Part shown: in pieces, positions 35,408-43,773 of the stretch
Position numbering within the stretch: the first letter of the stretch is position 1
How the letters are laid out: every line of letters starts with the position of its first letter
Assembly: GCF_004799515.1 (NCBI RefSeq)
Contig: NZ_SSMX01000055.1
Coordinates: forward strand, 1 to 64,000
Length of the DNA: 64,000 bases
DNA from: Phenylobacterium sp.
GTDB lineage: Bacteria > Pseudomonadota > Alphaproteobacteria > Caulobacterales > Caulobacteraceae
Direction: 5' to 3'
The notes under the pieces: model-generated
Databases searched by the model: none
Told to the model about the DNA's origin: nothing
What the model saw: the letters and a program-made list of their open reading frames with translations, nothing else
Position numbers and translations under genes: made by a program

Positions 35408-35737
35408 GTGAGCGAGCGGATGGAACGGCCCTGGGCCCTGATGCGCCACCACGCCGGCTGGGCGGATGTCTTCCACATCGAGAGCGAGACGCCGGATTCC
35501 ATCACCGGCTTCTATCCGGACCGCGAGAGCGTGGGCCCGCCGGTGAACTACTCCGTCCGCGCGGTCCTGGCTCGCTTCGCCACCCTGGAGGCCGCCCGAG
35601 CCGCCCGCGAGGGCGCGGTGGCCGAATGGCGCAAGCACGACGCCGGCGTCCGCGACGCCGAGGCCGCCCTGCGCGACGCCGAGAAGCAGCGCGAGGACGC
35701 CTGGCTGAAGTGCCTGCGCGACGCCTCGGAGCGCTAG
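35408..35737 (+). CDS. Small hypothetical protein with C-terminal coiled coil
   Basis: 109 residues from a GTG preceded by GAGGAG (ATG at 35420 possible). The N-terminal 60 residues (WALMRHHAGWADVFHIES ... VNYSVRAVLARFATLEAARAAREGA) seem to form a small alpha/beta domain, and residues 60-109 are a charged helix rich in Ala, Glu and Arg (EAALRDAEKQREDAWLKCL), likely a coiled coil. No family is recognised. It stands between the divergent thioesterase-like gene and the convergent S9 peptidase. Confidence 0.65.
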   Translation: MSERMERPWALMRHHAGWADVFHIESETPDSITGFYPDRESVGPPVNYSVRAVLARFATLEAARAAREGAVAEWRKHDAGVRDAEAALRDAEKQREDAWLKCLRDASER

Positions 35738-35750
35738 ACCCGCCCCTCGC

Positions 35751-37712
35751 CTACTTCAGATACTTATCGAACCAGTCGATGGTGCGCTCCAGGCTGTCGA
35801 TCTGGTTCTCGCGCTTGGCGAAGCCGTGCCCCTCTTCGGGGTAGTAGTGGACGTCCACCGTCGCCCCCACCGACTTCAGGGTCGCGACCACCTCGGCGGC
35901 CTGGCCGCGCGGCACCCGGATGTCGTTCTCGCCCTGCAGGATCAGGAGCGGCGCCTTGGTCTGCTTGATGTAGGTCATCGGCGAGTCGGCGTCATAGACC
36001 GCCTTGTCGGCCACCGGGTCGCCGATCAGCGAGCGCTGGTAGGCCTGCAGGCTCGCGTCCTCGTGCTTCATCATCTCATACCAGTTGATGATGCCGTAGA
36101 GCGACACGCCCGCGGCCCAGACATCGGGCGTCTTGCCCACCGCCATCAGGGTCATGAAGCCGCCATAGGACCCGCCCGTGATACCGATCTTTTTGGGATT
36201 CACATAGCCGGTGGCGGCCAGGAACTTGGCCGCATAGACCTCGTCGGTCAGGTCGCCGCCGCCCAGGTCCTTGTGGTTGGCGTCCTGGAAGGCCTGGCCG
36301 TAGCCGGTGGACCCGCGCGGGTTGGGCTCGATCACCACATAGCCCCGCGAGACGAAGGCCACGGCCTGACGGCTGAAGCGGTCGGTGGTTTGGCCGGTCG
36401 GGCCTCCGTGCGGCGAGACGATCGCCGGCGCGGTCCCGTCGCGCTTCAGGTTGAAGGGGACCATCAGGATGGCGCTGATCACCGTGCCGTCGGCGCTCTT
36501 GTAGTGCACGATGCGCGAGGTCGGTAGCTGGGCCGGGTCGAGGCCGGCGGCGGCGAAGTTCGTGATCTTCTTCGCCTGGCCGGCGCGGTCGAGCGCCCAG
36601 TAGTCGAAGGGCGTGTTGGAGGCGTCGTGGCCGACCAGCAGGCGGCCGTTCCTGGTGAAGGGACTGTCCGAGCCGCCAGCCTCGTAGTTGAAGCCCTCCG
36701 GCAGCTTGGTCCTGGCGAGTTTGCCGGTCTTCAGGTCGTAGGCCGAGAGGTCCTGGCGGCCGTCGGCGTCGGTGGCGACGATCACCGAGCCGCCGTCCGG
36801 TGAGAAACTGCCGCCGCGCTGTTCCCACGGGCTGGGCGCCAGCCACTTTGCCTGGCCAGTGGCCACGTCCAGCAGCCCCGCCTGGTCGAGACCGCCCTTG
36901 GCGTTCGAGGTGATCGACAGCCGCTTGCCATCCGGCGAGACGTCGGAGGCGCTGATCCGCACCTTGCCCTGGGCGCGGGTCAGTTGCTTAGGCGGCGCGG
37001 CGCCCGCGGCATCCAGCCGCCAGATGCTACCGGTCGTCGAGCCGATGTCCTCGCGATTGGCGATCAGCGCCTTGCCGCCGGCGGTGAAGGCCACCGGCCG
37101 CCAGCCGTTGTCGAGGGTCTTCTCGTGGGTCAGCAGGGTGACCTTGCGGCTGGCGAAATCCATCACCGCCACGTCGGTGATCGGCGAAGTCTTGGGTTTG
37201 GCGGCGAAGGCCAGCCGCTTGCCGTCCGGCGAGAACCGCGCACCGGTCTCTGACACCGTGCCGGAGTTGGTCAGGTTCACCGGCTCGCCACCGGCCAGCG
37301 GCACGGCGTAGAGGTCGTACATCTCATCGCCGCCGTGGTCCTGCTGGTAGACCACCCACTTGCCGTCCGGCGACAGGGTCAGGCCGCTCTGCCGGTCGTC
37401 GGACTTGGTGAGCTGGACGGGCGCCCCGCCCGCCGCAGGATACTTCCAGAGGTTGAAGCGGCCGCTGAGGTTGGCTGAGACCACCACCCACTGGCCGTCC
37501 GGCGTCCAGGCCGCGTCCAGGGACGAGCGGTTCTCGAACAGCGCGGCGATCGGCGCCGGCGGCGCGGCCGGCTTCTGCTCGGAGACCACGCTCTTGGGAT
37601 CGGTGACCGCCCGAACTGGCCCCGGCACGGGCGCGGGGGCCGCCCAGCCGACTCCCACCATTAGAGCCAAGCCCAAGGCGCTCGCGGCGCCGATCCCCAA
37701 ACCCCATCGCAT
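35751..37712 (-). CDS. S9-family prolyl-oligopeptidase-type serine peptidase
   Basis: 653 residues. Signal peptide of about 25 residues, beta-propeller (55-390) with repeated SPDG motifs, and alpha/beta-hydrolase domain (400-653). The triad is Ser515 (GGSYGGF), Asp597 (GENDIRV) and His629 (EEGHGF). It is an exported oligopeptidase or acylaminoacyl peptidase and is a paralogue in domain type of the truncated gene at the left edge. It follows cytochrome c' by 10 bases on the same strand. Confidence 0.94.
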   Translation of the reverse strand: MRWGLGIGAASALGLALMVGVGWAAPAPVPGPVRAVTDPKSVVSEQKPAAPPAPIAALFENRSSLDAAWTPDGQWVVVSANLSGRFNLWKYPAAGGAPVQLTKSDDRQSGLTLSPDGKWVVYQQDHGGDEMYDLYAVPLAGGEPVNLTNSGTVSETGARFSPDGKRLAFAAKPKTSPITDVAVMDFASRKVTLLTHEKTLDNGWRPVAFTAGGKALIANREDIGSTTGSIWRLDAAGAAPPKQLTRAQGKVRISASDVSPDGKRLSITSNAKGGLDQAGLLDVATGQAKWLAPSPWEQRGGSFSPDGGSVIVATDADGRQDLSAYDLKTGKLARTKLPEGFNYEAGGSDSPFTRNGRLLVGHDASNTPFDYWALDRAGQAKKITNFAAAGLDPAQLPTSRIVHYKSADGTVISAILMVPFNLKRDGTAPAIVSPHGGPTGQTTDRFSRQAVAFVSRGYVVIEPNPRGSTGYGQAFQDANHKDLGGGDLTDEVYAAKFLAATGYVNPKKIGITGGSYGGFMTLMAVGKTPDVWAAGVSLYGIINWYEMMKHEDASLQAYQRSLIGDPVADKAVYDADSPMTYIKQTKAPLLILQGENDIRVPRGQAAEVVATLKSVGATVDVHYYPEEGHGFAKRENQIDSLERTIDWFDKYLK

Positions 37713-37722
37713 GGTCGTTCCC

Positions 37723-38232
37723 CTAATGTTTGTCCGGCTCGCGGTATTTGGCGTGGCAGCCCGCGCAGGCGGCGCCGGTGGCGCGGACCCCAGCCCTGAT
37801 GGCGTCGAGGTCGCCGGCCATGGCGACCTGCTGCAATTTGGCGGTCTCGTCCTGCAGACGCTGGGCGGCGTCGGCGAAGCCGGCCGCGTCGGTCCAGACC
37901 TCGGCCTTGGCGGCGGTCTTCACGCCGGCTTCCGGCCCGCTGCCCCGCGGGAACCAGGACGGCAGGTCCTGGGCGGTGGCGTTGATCTTGTCGGCGCCCG
38001 CCTGGATCGCCGCCTTGTCAGGGGTTTCCTTCTTCAGCTCGTCACCGATCGCCTTGAAGCCGGCGGCCTGATCCTCGAAGTGCGCCTGGCGGGCGACCGC
38101 GGCCTTCCCGCCCGCGCTCACCGGCGCGGCCGGAGTGGGGTCAGCGGCCGTCGCCGCGCCCGCCCCCACACCGGCGCCCGCGCCGGCCACCGCCGCGATG
38201 AGCGCCACGGTCGCGCCCCACATCCGCGCCAT
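37723..38232 (-). CDS. Cytochrome c' / c556-type protein
   Basis: 169 residues. A signal peptide with Ala/Gly-rich core (to about residue 29) is followed by a four-helix bundle and a C-terminal haem-binding motif CAGCH (Cys156, Cys159, His160), the position typical of class II cytochromes c. It would be attached to one haem c in the periplasm, acting in electron transfer or gas binding. It is 10 bases from the S9 peptidase start, so the two may be co-transcribed, although no functional link is obvious. Confidence 0.92.
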   Translation of the reverse strand: MARMWGATVALIAAVAGAGAGVGAGAATAADPTPAAPVSAGGKAAVARQAHFEDQAAGFKAIGDELKKETPDKAAIQAGADKINATAQDLPSWFPRGSGPEAGVKTAAKAEVWTDAAGFADAAQRLQDETAKLQQVAMAGDLDAIRAGVRATGAACAGCHAKYREPDKH

Positions 38233-38289
38233 GGGCGTCCCTCCCGAAAGGCCGGTCGGCCCGAGAGTGACGGGATCGCGGGCCAGCCG

Positions 38290-40371
38290 TCAACGGACGG
38301 GCTTGGCGGCCTTCTGGGCCTGAGCCACCTGCTGCTGGGCGATGGCCTGCGACTTCACCGGCGCGCCTTCCGACTTGCCCTCGCTGAGCAGGCTCGCGCA
38401 GTTGGCGTCCTTGGCCAGGCCCGCGTCCACGAAGGGCAGCAGGATGGCGGCGGGCGACAGCAGCGCGCCCAACGCGATCGCCGCTCCGCCCTGGGCCAGG
38501 GCGCCGCTCTTGTGCACGGTGACCTTAGGCCCCAGGAGCGGGCCTGAGATGGTCACCGGCACGTTCAGGCGCACCAGCTGGAACTTCTTCGGATGGCCCT
38601 TCACGGTCAGGTCGAGTTGCTCGGAGCCGAGGTTGATCGTGCCCGAGCCGTTGACCAGCACCGGCCCGGTGTCGACCACCAGGGCGTCGGAGGTCAGGAC
38701 GCCGTCCTTGGCATTGAAGTGAGCGAATCCGCAGCGCAGCGGCGTGCTGTCCTGGTTCTTGGCCCACAGCAGGCCCAGGCCCTTGACGAGGTCGACGCCA
38801 GCCAGCTCAGCGAAGGCGCGGCGCACCTCGCCGCTCGGCGCCACGATCTCCATCTCGCCGTTCGATGCGGCCAGGGCCCGGTGGATCGAGGCGCCCGCCC
38901 CGTGCAGCTTCACCCGTCCGACCACCGAGCCTGAGATCGGATCGCCGCCCTGAGCATGGGCCGGGATGAAGGTCTGCAGCCGCGCGTTGGCCAGCCGCAG
39001 GTCGAGGTCGGTGACCGGGACGGCCTTGCGTGCGTCCAGATTGACGAAGCCGCTCACCGTGCCCTGCGGCAGGTCGAACTCCAGCGGATTGGCGCGCAGG
39101 ACGCCGTCTTCCAGCTTCACCTGCACCGAGCCGGAGCGCAGGTTGATGGGCGCGTCGCGGATGCTGTCGGCCTTGTAGCTGACGTCGGCGTCGAGGGCGC
39201 GGATCTTGTCCACGGCGAGGGTGGCGTCGGGGAAGATCCGCTGCTGGGCGCGCAGGGTCTGGGCCGCGGCCTTCTGCTGCGGCGAAGCCACCGCCCCCGG
39301 TCGCCGCGTGCCGCCGAAGAGGGCGCCGAGGTCGGGGAAATCCAGGCTCTTGGAGCGCAGGTCGGCCTGCACGAACGGCCGCTTCTCGCCGGTGCGCACC
39401 GAGATCACGCCGGCCAGATCGCTGCTGCCGACCTTGCCGCCGATGTCCTGCAGCTTCCACAGGTGGACGTCGCGCGAGAGGCGGGCGTGCAGGTTGTAAG
39501 GCGGCGTGTTCGGCAGCGGCACGCCGGTCAGGCCGTAAAGGTCGGCCAGGTCCGGCCCGCGCCCCGTCACGTCCATGTAGAAGCTCGCCATGTCGAAGGG
39601 CTTGGGCACTGCGCCCTTGGCGGTGACGTAAGTCTGGCCGGCGCGGATGTCAGCGTCGAAGGGATAGGGCTTGTCGCGGTCGATATTCAGCAGCGGCCCG
39701 CCGGTGACCAGCAGGTGGAAGGGCTGGGCGTTCAGCGCGCCCTCGCCGGTCATCTGGAAGCCGCGGTTGGCCGCGCCCAGGTTCTCCTTGGCGTCGATCT
39801 GGCCCTTGAAGGTCAGCTTGCGCCGCTCGTCGCGGTAGTTCACCTGGCCGCCATCGATGACGAACTTGCGGATCGGCGGCATGCGCAGCGGCTTGTCGGG
39901 CTCCGCGCCGTCGGAGAAGTCCCAGGTCGCCCGGCCCTGGCCATCGCGGTAGAGCGCCACGCGCGGCCGGTCGAACTCCAGCAGCCGCAGGTCGAGATGG
40001 CCGCCGAACAGCGGCAGCAGGCGGATCTGCACGGCGATGCGGTCGATCTCGGCCAGGTTGGGGCCGGCGACCTTCCCGGACTGCGCCCCCGACTGGACCC
40101 AAGCGGGGTTGGCCACGTGCACGCCGTCCACCGTGGCGCTGGGCTGCCAGGACCACAGATGAACCCGCAGGTCGCCGGCGATGGTCACTTGCCGGTGCAT
40201 CCGCCCGGACGCGAAGCTGGCGACCGGGCCTCGGAACCAGTTCCAGTCCCAGATCGCCGCCAGGATCGCCGCGGCCGCCGCCAGCGTCACGAAGACACCG
40301 ATGGTCCAGGCCAGGCGGCGCTGCCGCCGAACCGGCTTCTCGTCGGTGGGGGTGGCTATGTTCGTGGTCAA
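38290..40371 (-). CDS. AsmA-family protein
   Basis: About 693 residues from the TTG at 40371, which has GGGAG nine bases upstream; a GTG at 40434 preceded by GAGGG is an alternative. A single N-terminal membrane helix (WTIGVFVTLAAAAAILAAI) and the DWNWFRGPVASFASGRMHRQ segment are typical of AsmA. A long beta-rich periplasmic repeat body follows, with the AsmA-type C-terminal region (LGLLWAKNQDSTPLRCGFAHFNAKDGVLTSDALVVDTG). These proteins affect outer-membrane assembly and lipid transport. Neighbour is a sugar transferase on the same strand. Confidence 0.9.
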   Translation of the reverse strand: MTTNIATPTDEKPVRRQRRLAWTIGVFVTLAAAAAILAAIWDWNWFRGPVASFASGRMHRQVTIAGDLRVHLWSWQPSATVDGVHVANPAWVQSGAQSGKVAGPNLAEIDRIAVQIRLLPLFGGHLDLRLLEFDRPRVALYRDGQGRATWDFSDGAEPDKPLRMPPIRKFVIDGGQVNYRDERRKLTFKGQIDAKENLGAANRGFQMTGEGALNAQPFHLLVTGGPLLNIDRDKPYPFDADIRAGQTYVTAKGAVPKPFDMASFYMDVTGRGPDLADLYGLTGVPLPNTPPYNLHARLSRDVHLWKLQDIGGKVGSSDLAGVISVRTGEKRPFVQADLRSKSLDFPDLGALFGGTRRPGAVASPQQKAAAQTLRAQQRIFPDATLAVDKIRALDADVSYKADSIRDAPINLRSGSVQVKLEDGVLRANPLEFDLPQGTVSGFVNLDARKAVPVTDLDLRLANARLQTFIPAHAQGGDPISGSVVGRVKLHGAGASIHRALAASNGEMEIVAPSGEVRRAFAELAGVDLVKGLGLLWAKNQDSTPLRCGFAHFNAKDGVLTSDALVVDTGPVLVNGSGTINLGSEQLDLTVKGHPKKFQLVRLNVPVTISGPLLGPKVTVHKSGALAQGGAAIALGALLSPAAILLPFVDAGLAKDANCASLLSEGKSEGAPVKSQAIAQQQVAQAQKAAKPVR

Positions 40372-40447
40372 ACGATCCCGCTCCCGCAAGGCGCTCCCCC
40401 GAGGCCTAGGCGTCCCTAACGCGCGAGCGGCCACATCGGCGCCCTCG

Positions 40448-41023
40448 CTAGTGGCTGACGTCCCGCCCGGAGATCGCCGACAAGGCAGTGACGGCGAGGA
40501 TCCGCAGGTCGAAAGCCGTCGACATCCGCTCCAGATATTCCCGGTCCAGACGCGCCTTCTCCGGGATCGGCAGCTCGTCGCGGCCGTTGATCTGCGCCCA
40601 GCCGGTGAGCCCGGGCCGCAGCGCGTCGACCCCGGCCGCGGTGCGCAGGGCCACCAGGTCGTCCTGGTTGAAAAGCGCGGGCCTCGGCCCCACCAAGCTC
40701 ATGTCGCCCTTCAGCACGCTCCAGAGCTGCGGCAGCTCGTCGAGGCTGGTGCGGCGGAGGAACCGGCCGAGCGGGGTCACCCAGGCCTGCGGATCGGCCA
40801 GGAGGTGGGTCGCCACGTCCGGCGCGCCCAGGCGCATGGTGCGGAACTTCGGCATGCGGAAGATGCGGTTGCGCCGCCCCACCCGCTTCGACCAGTGCAA
40901 CGCCGCGCCGGGGCTTTCCAGGCGCACGGCGATCGCCAGGCCCAGCAGGAACGGCGAGAGCAACACCAGGCCGGCCACGCCGCCCGCGATGTCCAAGGCC
41001 CGTTTCAAAACCGCTCCCCGCAA
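40448..41023 (-). CDS. Undecaprenyl-phosphate sugar phosphotransferase (bacterial sugar transferase)
   Basis: 191 residues, the short monotopic PGT form. A hydrophobic re-entrant helix (LDIAGGVAGLVLLSPFLLGLAIAV) precedes the catalytic domain with RMPKFRTM, the acidic SLDELPQLWSVLKGDMSLVGPRP core and the LRPGLTGWAQINGRDE signature. It moves a sugar phosphate from a UDP-sugar to undecaprenyl phosphate, starting exopolysaccharide or holdfast-like polymer synthesis. No other polysaccharide gene adjoins, unusual for this type. Related short enzymes in Caulobacter act in holdfast synthesis; that link here is inference. Confidence 0.92.
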   Translation of the reverse strand: MRGAVLKRALDIAGGVAGLVLLSPFLLGLAIAVRLESPGAALHWSKRVGRRNRIFRMPKFRTMRLGAPDVATHLLADPQAWVTPLGRFLRRTSLDELPQLWSVLKGDMSLVGPRPALFNQDDLVALRTAAGVDALRPGLTGWAQINGRDELPIPEKARLDREYLERMSTAFDLRILAVTALSAISGRDVSH

Positions 41024-41098
41024 GCCGCGACGGCCTCAGGCCGCCGTCCGGTCTGCGGTTTTAGGCGCAGCCGTCCCGCGGCGCCAAGCAATCCGGCG

Positions 41099-41650
41099 TC
41101 AGTCGCCCTTGGAGGCCGTGGCCTTCTTCCGGGGCTTGGGCGCGGGTTCCGGCGCGGCCTCGGCAACAGCCTCGACGGTGGCCTGCGGGACCTCGGCGGC
41201 CGCTTCGACCGCCTCAGCGGCGTCCGCCACCACTGGCGAGATCGGCGCGGCCATGACATCCGCCGGGTCCGCCAGGGTTTCCACGGCGGTTTCCACAGCC
41301 GCTTCCGCCTCGTTGACCTGTTCAGCCGCCGCCTCGACGACCTCCAACTCCGCCGCCAGGACCTCGGTTTCGGCGGTCTCGACCGTATCGACCGCGTCCA
41401 GGATCGGATCCGCCAGGACGCGCGGCGTCTGGGCCAGTTCGGCCTGGGCCTTCGCCGACGCGCCGAACAGGGCTTCCAGATTCTCGGTCCGCGTCCAGCG
41501 GGTCATCCACCACCAGGCCGAACCGCCCATCGCCGCCGTCGCGAAGAAGCCCCAGAGCGGCGACGCGAACCCCATCGGCACGCGCAGCAGCGCTTCCGGT
41601 TTGGCCAGCGGCGAGGCCGCGTCATGGTCAGTTTCGGGCAGGAAGGTCAT
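41099..41650 (-). CDS. Single-TM Ala/Glu-rich protein, possibly phasin-related
   Basis: 183 residues. An N-terminal segment (MGFASPLWGFFATAAMGGSAWWWMTRW, about 26-52) is hydrophobic with a tryptophan cluster. The rest is a low-complexity acidic helix rich in Ala, Glu and Val (VDTVETAETEVLAAELEVVEAAAEQV), ending in a lysine-rich PKPRKKATASKGD tail like those of phasins. The upstream region carries a TTGTGCGTTGCAGCATAT element and perfect palindromes. A granule-surface or membrane-anchored structural role is possible; no family is certain. It is soon downstream of RlmJ on the same strand. Confidence 0.6.
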   Translation of the reverse strand: MTFLPETDHDAASPLAKPEALLRVPMGFASPLWGFFATAAMGGSAWWWMTRWTRTENLEALFGASAKAQAELAQTPRVLADPILDAVDTVETAETEVLAAELEVVEAAAEQVNEAEAAVETAVETLADPADVMAAPISPVVADAAEAVEAAAEVPQATVEAVAEAAPEPAPKPRKKATASKGD

Positions 41651-41669
41651 GGCGGACTCCGGCTAAGCT

Positions 41670-41733
41670 TTGTGCGTTGCAGCATATCACGCCAGCCGAT
41701 CTCGCAATTGCGAAATCTGTGTGACGTCACACA
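41670..41733. promoter_or_regulatory. AT-rich region with two perfect palindromes and a TGC/GCA element
   Basis: TTGTGCGTTGCAGCATAT at 41670-41687, TCGCAATTGCGA at 41702-41713 (exact 12-base palindrome) and TGTGTGACGTCACACA at 41718-41733 (exact 16-base palindrome). They lie 20 to 83 bases upstream of the single-TM protein start. The first element is shared in 15 of 18 positions with 48307-48324. The palindromes are good repressor or activator sites; TGC...GCA elements are used by PhaR regulators in other alphaproteobacteria, a tentative parallel only. Confidence 0.5.
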
Positions 41734-41755
41734 ATGTGATTGGCGGCGTCCGGGT

Positions 41756-42583
41756 TCACTTTCGGAGATCGAACAGCCGCGCCGCGCCGCCCTCGCCCAA
41801 GGTCTCGGCGGTCCAGCGGCTGACGGATTCCAGCACCGCGCCCAGGCCTTCCGGCGCGCCCATCGCCACCAGGGCGCAGCCGTTCATCTTCAGGGGATCG
41901 GTCAAGGGCCGCATCCGCGTCTCGCCGGCCAGCAGCGGCGCGTCGACCTCGTCCTCCAGGTCGCGCAGGAAGCTGTCGAAGGTCTCCAGGTCCTTGAGCG
42001 GCAGCCAGACCAGCGCCGCCGCGCGGCGGTTGCGCCGCCGGACCGCCGCCAGGGTTTCGACGATGCGGACGTAGTCGTCGGCGCGCTCGAAGGGCGGGTC
42101 GATCAGCACCAGGGCGACGCCTTGGGTGGGCGTCTGCGCTACAGCGGCCTTATAGCCGTCGGCGCACAGGGTTCGCACGCCGCGCCGGCCCCTCAACGCC
42201 TCGCGCAGCGCCGCGTGCTCCTCGGGCCGCAGCTCGCAGCCGAGGTAGCTGTCGGCGGGGCGCAAAGCCTCGGAGACCAGCCAGGGCGAGCCCGGGTAGC
42301 GCCGCACCGACCCCCCGCCGTTCAGCCGCCGCACCGCCGCCGTCAGCGGCGCGAAGGCCGCCGGCATATCCGCAGCCGTCATCAGCCGCTGGATCCCGGC
42401 TTCCGCCTCGCCGGACTTGCGCGCCTCGACGCCCGCCAGGTCGTAGAGCCCGCGCCCGGCATGGGTGTCGACCACCGTCAACGCCGGCCCTTCCGCCTGC
42501 AGCCGCGCCAGGAGGTCGAGCAGCACCGCGTGCTTCACCAGGTCGGCGAAGTTTCCGGCGTGGAAGGCGTGACGGTAATTCAA
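41756..42583 (-). CDS. rlmJ: 23S rRNA (adenine-N6)-methyltransferase RlmJ
   Basis: 275 residues from a TTG at 42583, needed because the conserved RlmJ N-terminus NYRHAFHAGNFADLVKHAVLL follows it directly and no ATG lies in reach. Further marks: VVDTHAGRGLYDL (SAM site), SWL-type PGSPWLVSEALRP and the catalytic IDPPFE (Asp-Pro-Pro-Phe) of N6-adenine methyltransferases. It modifies A2030-equivalent adenine in 23S rRNA. It is divergent from topoisomerase IB across 77 bases, and both genes begin with TTG. Confidence 0.93.
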   Translation of the reverse strand: MNYRHAFHAGNFADLVKHAVLLDLLARLQAEGPALTVVDTHAGRGLYDLAGVEARKSGEAEAGIQRLMTAADMPAAFAPLTAAVRRLNGGGSVRRYPGSPWLVSEALRPADSYLGCELRPEEHAALREALRGRRGVRTLCADGYKAAVAQTPTQGVALVLIDPPFERADDYVRIVETLAAVRRRNRRAAALVWLPLKDLETFDSFLRDLEDEVDAPLLAGETRMRPLTDPLKMNGCALVAMGAPEGLGAVLESVSRWTAETLGEGGAARLFDLRK

Positions 42584-42660
42584 GCGCTTGTCCCGGACAG
42601 CTCCGAAGCGGAACCGGCCCCGCGATACCACGTTGGCGCAGCTTGGGTGGAGGCGCCGAA

Positions 42661-43716
42661 TTGGCCCGCGACACGACCGAACTGACCGTTCCGCCGCCAC
42701 CCGTCCCCAAGGACGAGTTGAAGGCCGCCCACCTCACCTACGTCAGCGACCTCGACCCGGGCTTGAGCCGCCGCAAGGCCGGCCACGGCTTCAACTACCG
42801 CGACGCAGATGGCAAGCCGGTGACCGACGAGGCGACGCTGGACCGGATCCGCAAGCTCGCCATCCCGCCGGCCTGGACCGAGGTCTGGATCGCCCCCTCC
42901 GAGCGCGGCCACATCCAGGCGACCGGCCGCGACGCCAAGGGCCGCAAGCAGTACCGCTATCACGAGCGCTGGCGGCAGGCCCGCGACGGCCACAAGTACG
43001 GCCGCCTGCTCGCCTTCGGCCACGCCCTGCCCCGCCTGCGCGCCCGGATCGAGCATGACCTCGCCCGCCGCGGCCTGCCGCGCGACAAGGTGCTGGCCGC
43101 CGTCGTCCGGGTCATGGAGATCACCCTGATCCGGGTCGGCAACGAGGAATACGCCAAGGCGAACAATAGCTTCGGCCTCACCACCCTGCGCCACCGCCAC
43201 GCCAAGATCGGTTCGCAGAAGGCGGTCTTCGAGTTCCGCGGCAAGAGCGGCAAGGTCCACGCCACCGGCTTTAGCGACCGGCGCCTGGCGCGCATCCTGA
43301 AAGCCTGCCAGGACCTACCGGGCCAGCGGCTGTTCCAGTATCTCGACGAGGACGGTCACCGGCATTCGATCGAGTCCGCCGACGTCAACGCCTACATCCG
43401 CGACGCGCTCGGCGAGGACTTCTCGGCCAAGGACTTCCGCACCTGGGCCGGGACGCTGGCCGCCGCCCGCGCGCTCAGCACCCTGCGCGCCTGCCAGGGC
43501 GACGACCACGCCAAGAGGACCATCGCCACCTGCGTCAAGGCGGTGGCCGGCGTGCTCGGCAACACCCCTGCCGTCTGCCGCGCCGCCTATATCCACCCCG
43601 CGATCCTTGAGGCCTACGAGGCCGGCGCCCTCGATCTGAAAGCCTCGTCGAACAGCCGCGCGTTCGAACTGGCCGTCCTTCGGTTCCTGGAGCGCGCCCG
43701 CGGCCATAGCGCCTAG
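42661..43716 (+). CDS. DNA topoisomerase IB (poxvirus/bacterial type)
   Basis: 351 residues from the TTG at 42661, fixed by GGAGG at 42648-42652; a TTG at 42643 would leave no ribosome site. N-terminal domain with GFNYRDADGKPV and IQATGRDAKGRKQYRYHERW; catalytic domain with RVGNEEYAKANNSFGLTTLRHRH, RGKSGK (Lys195), DFRTWAGT (Arg260) and nucleophile Tyr310 in CRAAYIHP. It relaxes supercoils by a 3'-phosphotyrosine intermediate without ATP. These enzymes are widespread as accessory topoisomerases in alphaproteobacteria. Confidence 0.94.
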   Translation: MARDTTELTVPPPPVPKDELKAAHLTYVSDLDPGLSRRKAGHGFNYRDADGKPVTDEATLDRIRKLAIPPAWTEVWIAPSERGHIQATGRDAKGRKQYRYHERWRQARDGHKYGRLLAFGHALPRLRARIEHDLARRGLPRDKVLAAVVRVMEITLIRVGNEEYAKANNSFGLTTLRHRHAKIGSQKAVFEFRGKSGKVHATGFSDRRLARILKACQDLPGQRLFQYLDEDGHRHSIESADVNAYIRDALGEDFSAKDFRTWAGTLAAARALSTLRACQGDDHAKRTIATCVKAVAGVLGNTPAVCRAAYIHPAILEAYEAGALDLKASSNSRAFELAVLRFLERARGHSA

Positions 43717-43773
43717 CCTTCCCTCGCGTCCCCTGCCTAAGCTCGCCGCAAAACGTCGGGAGGGATATCTGTC

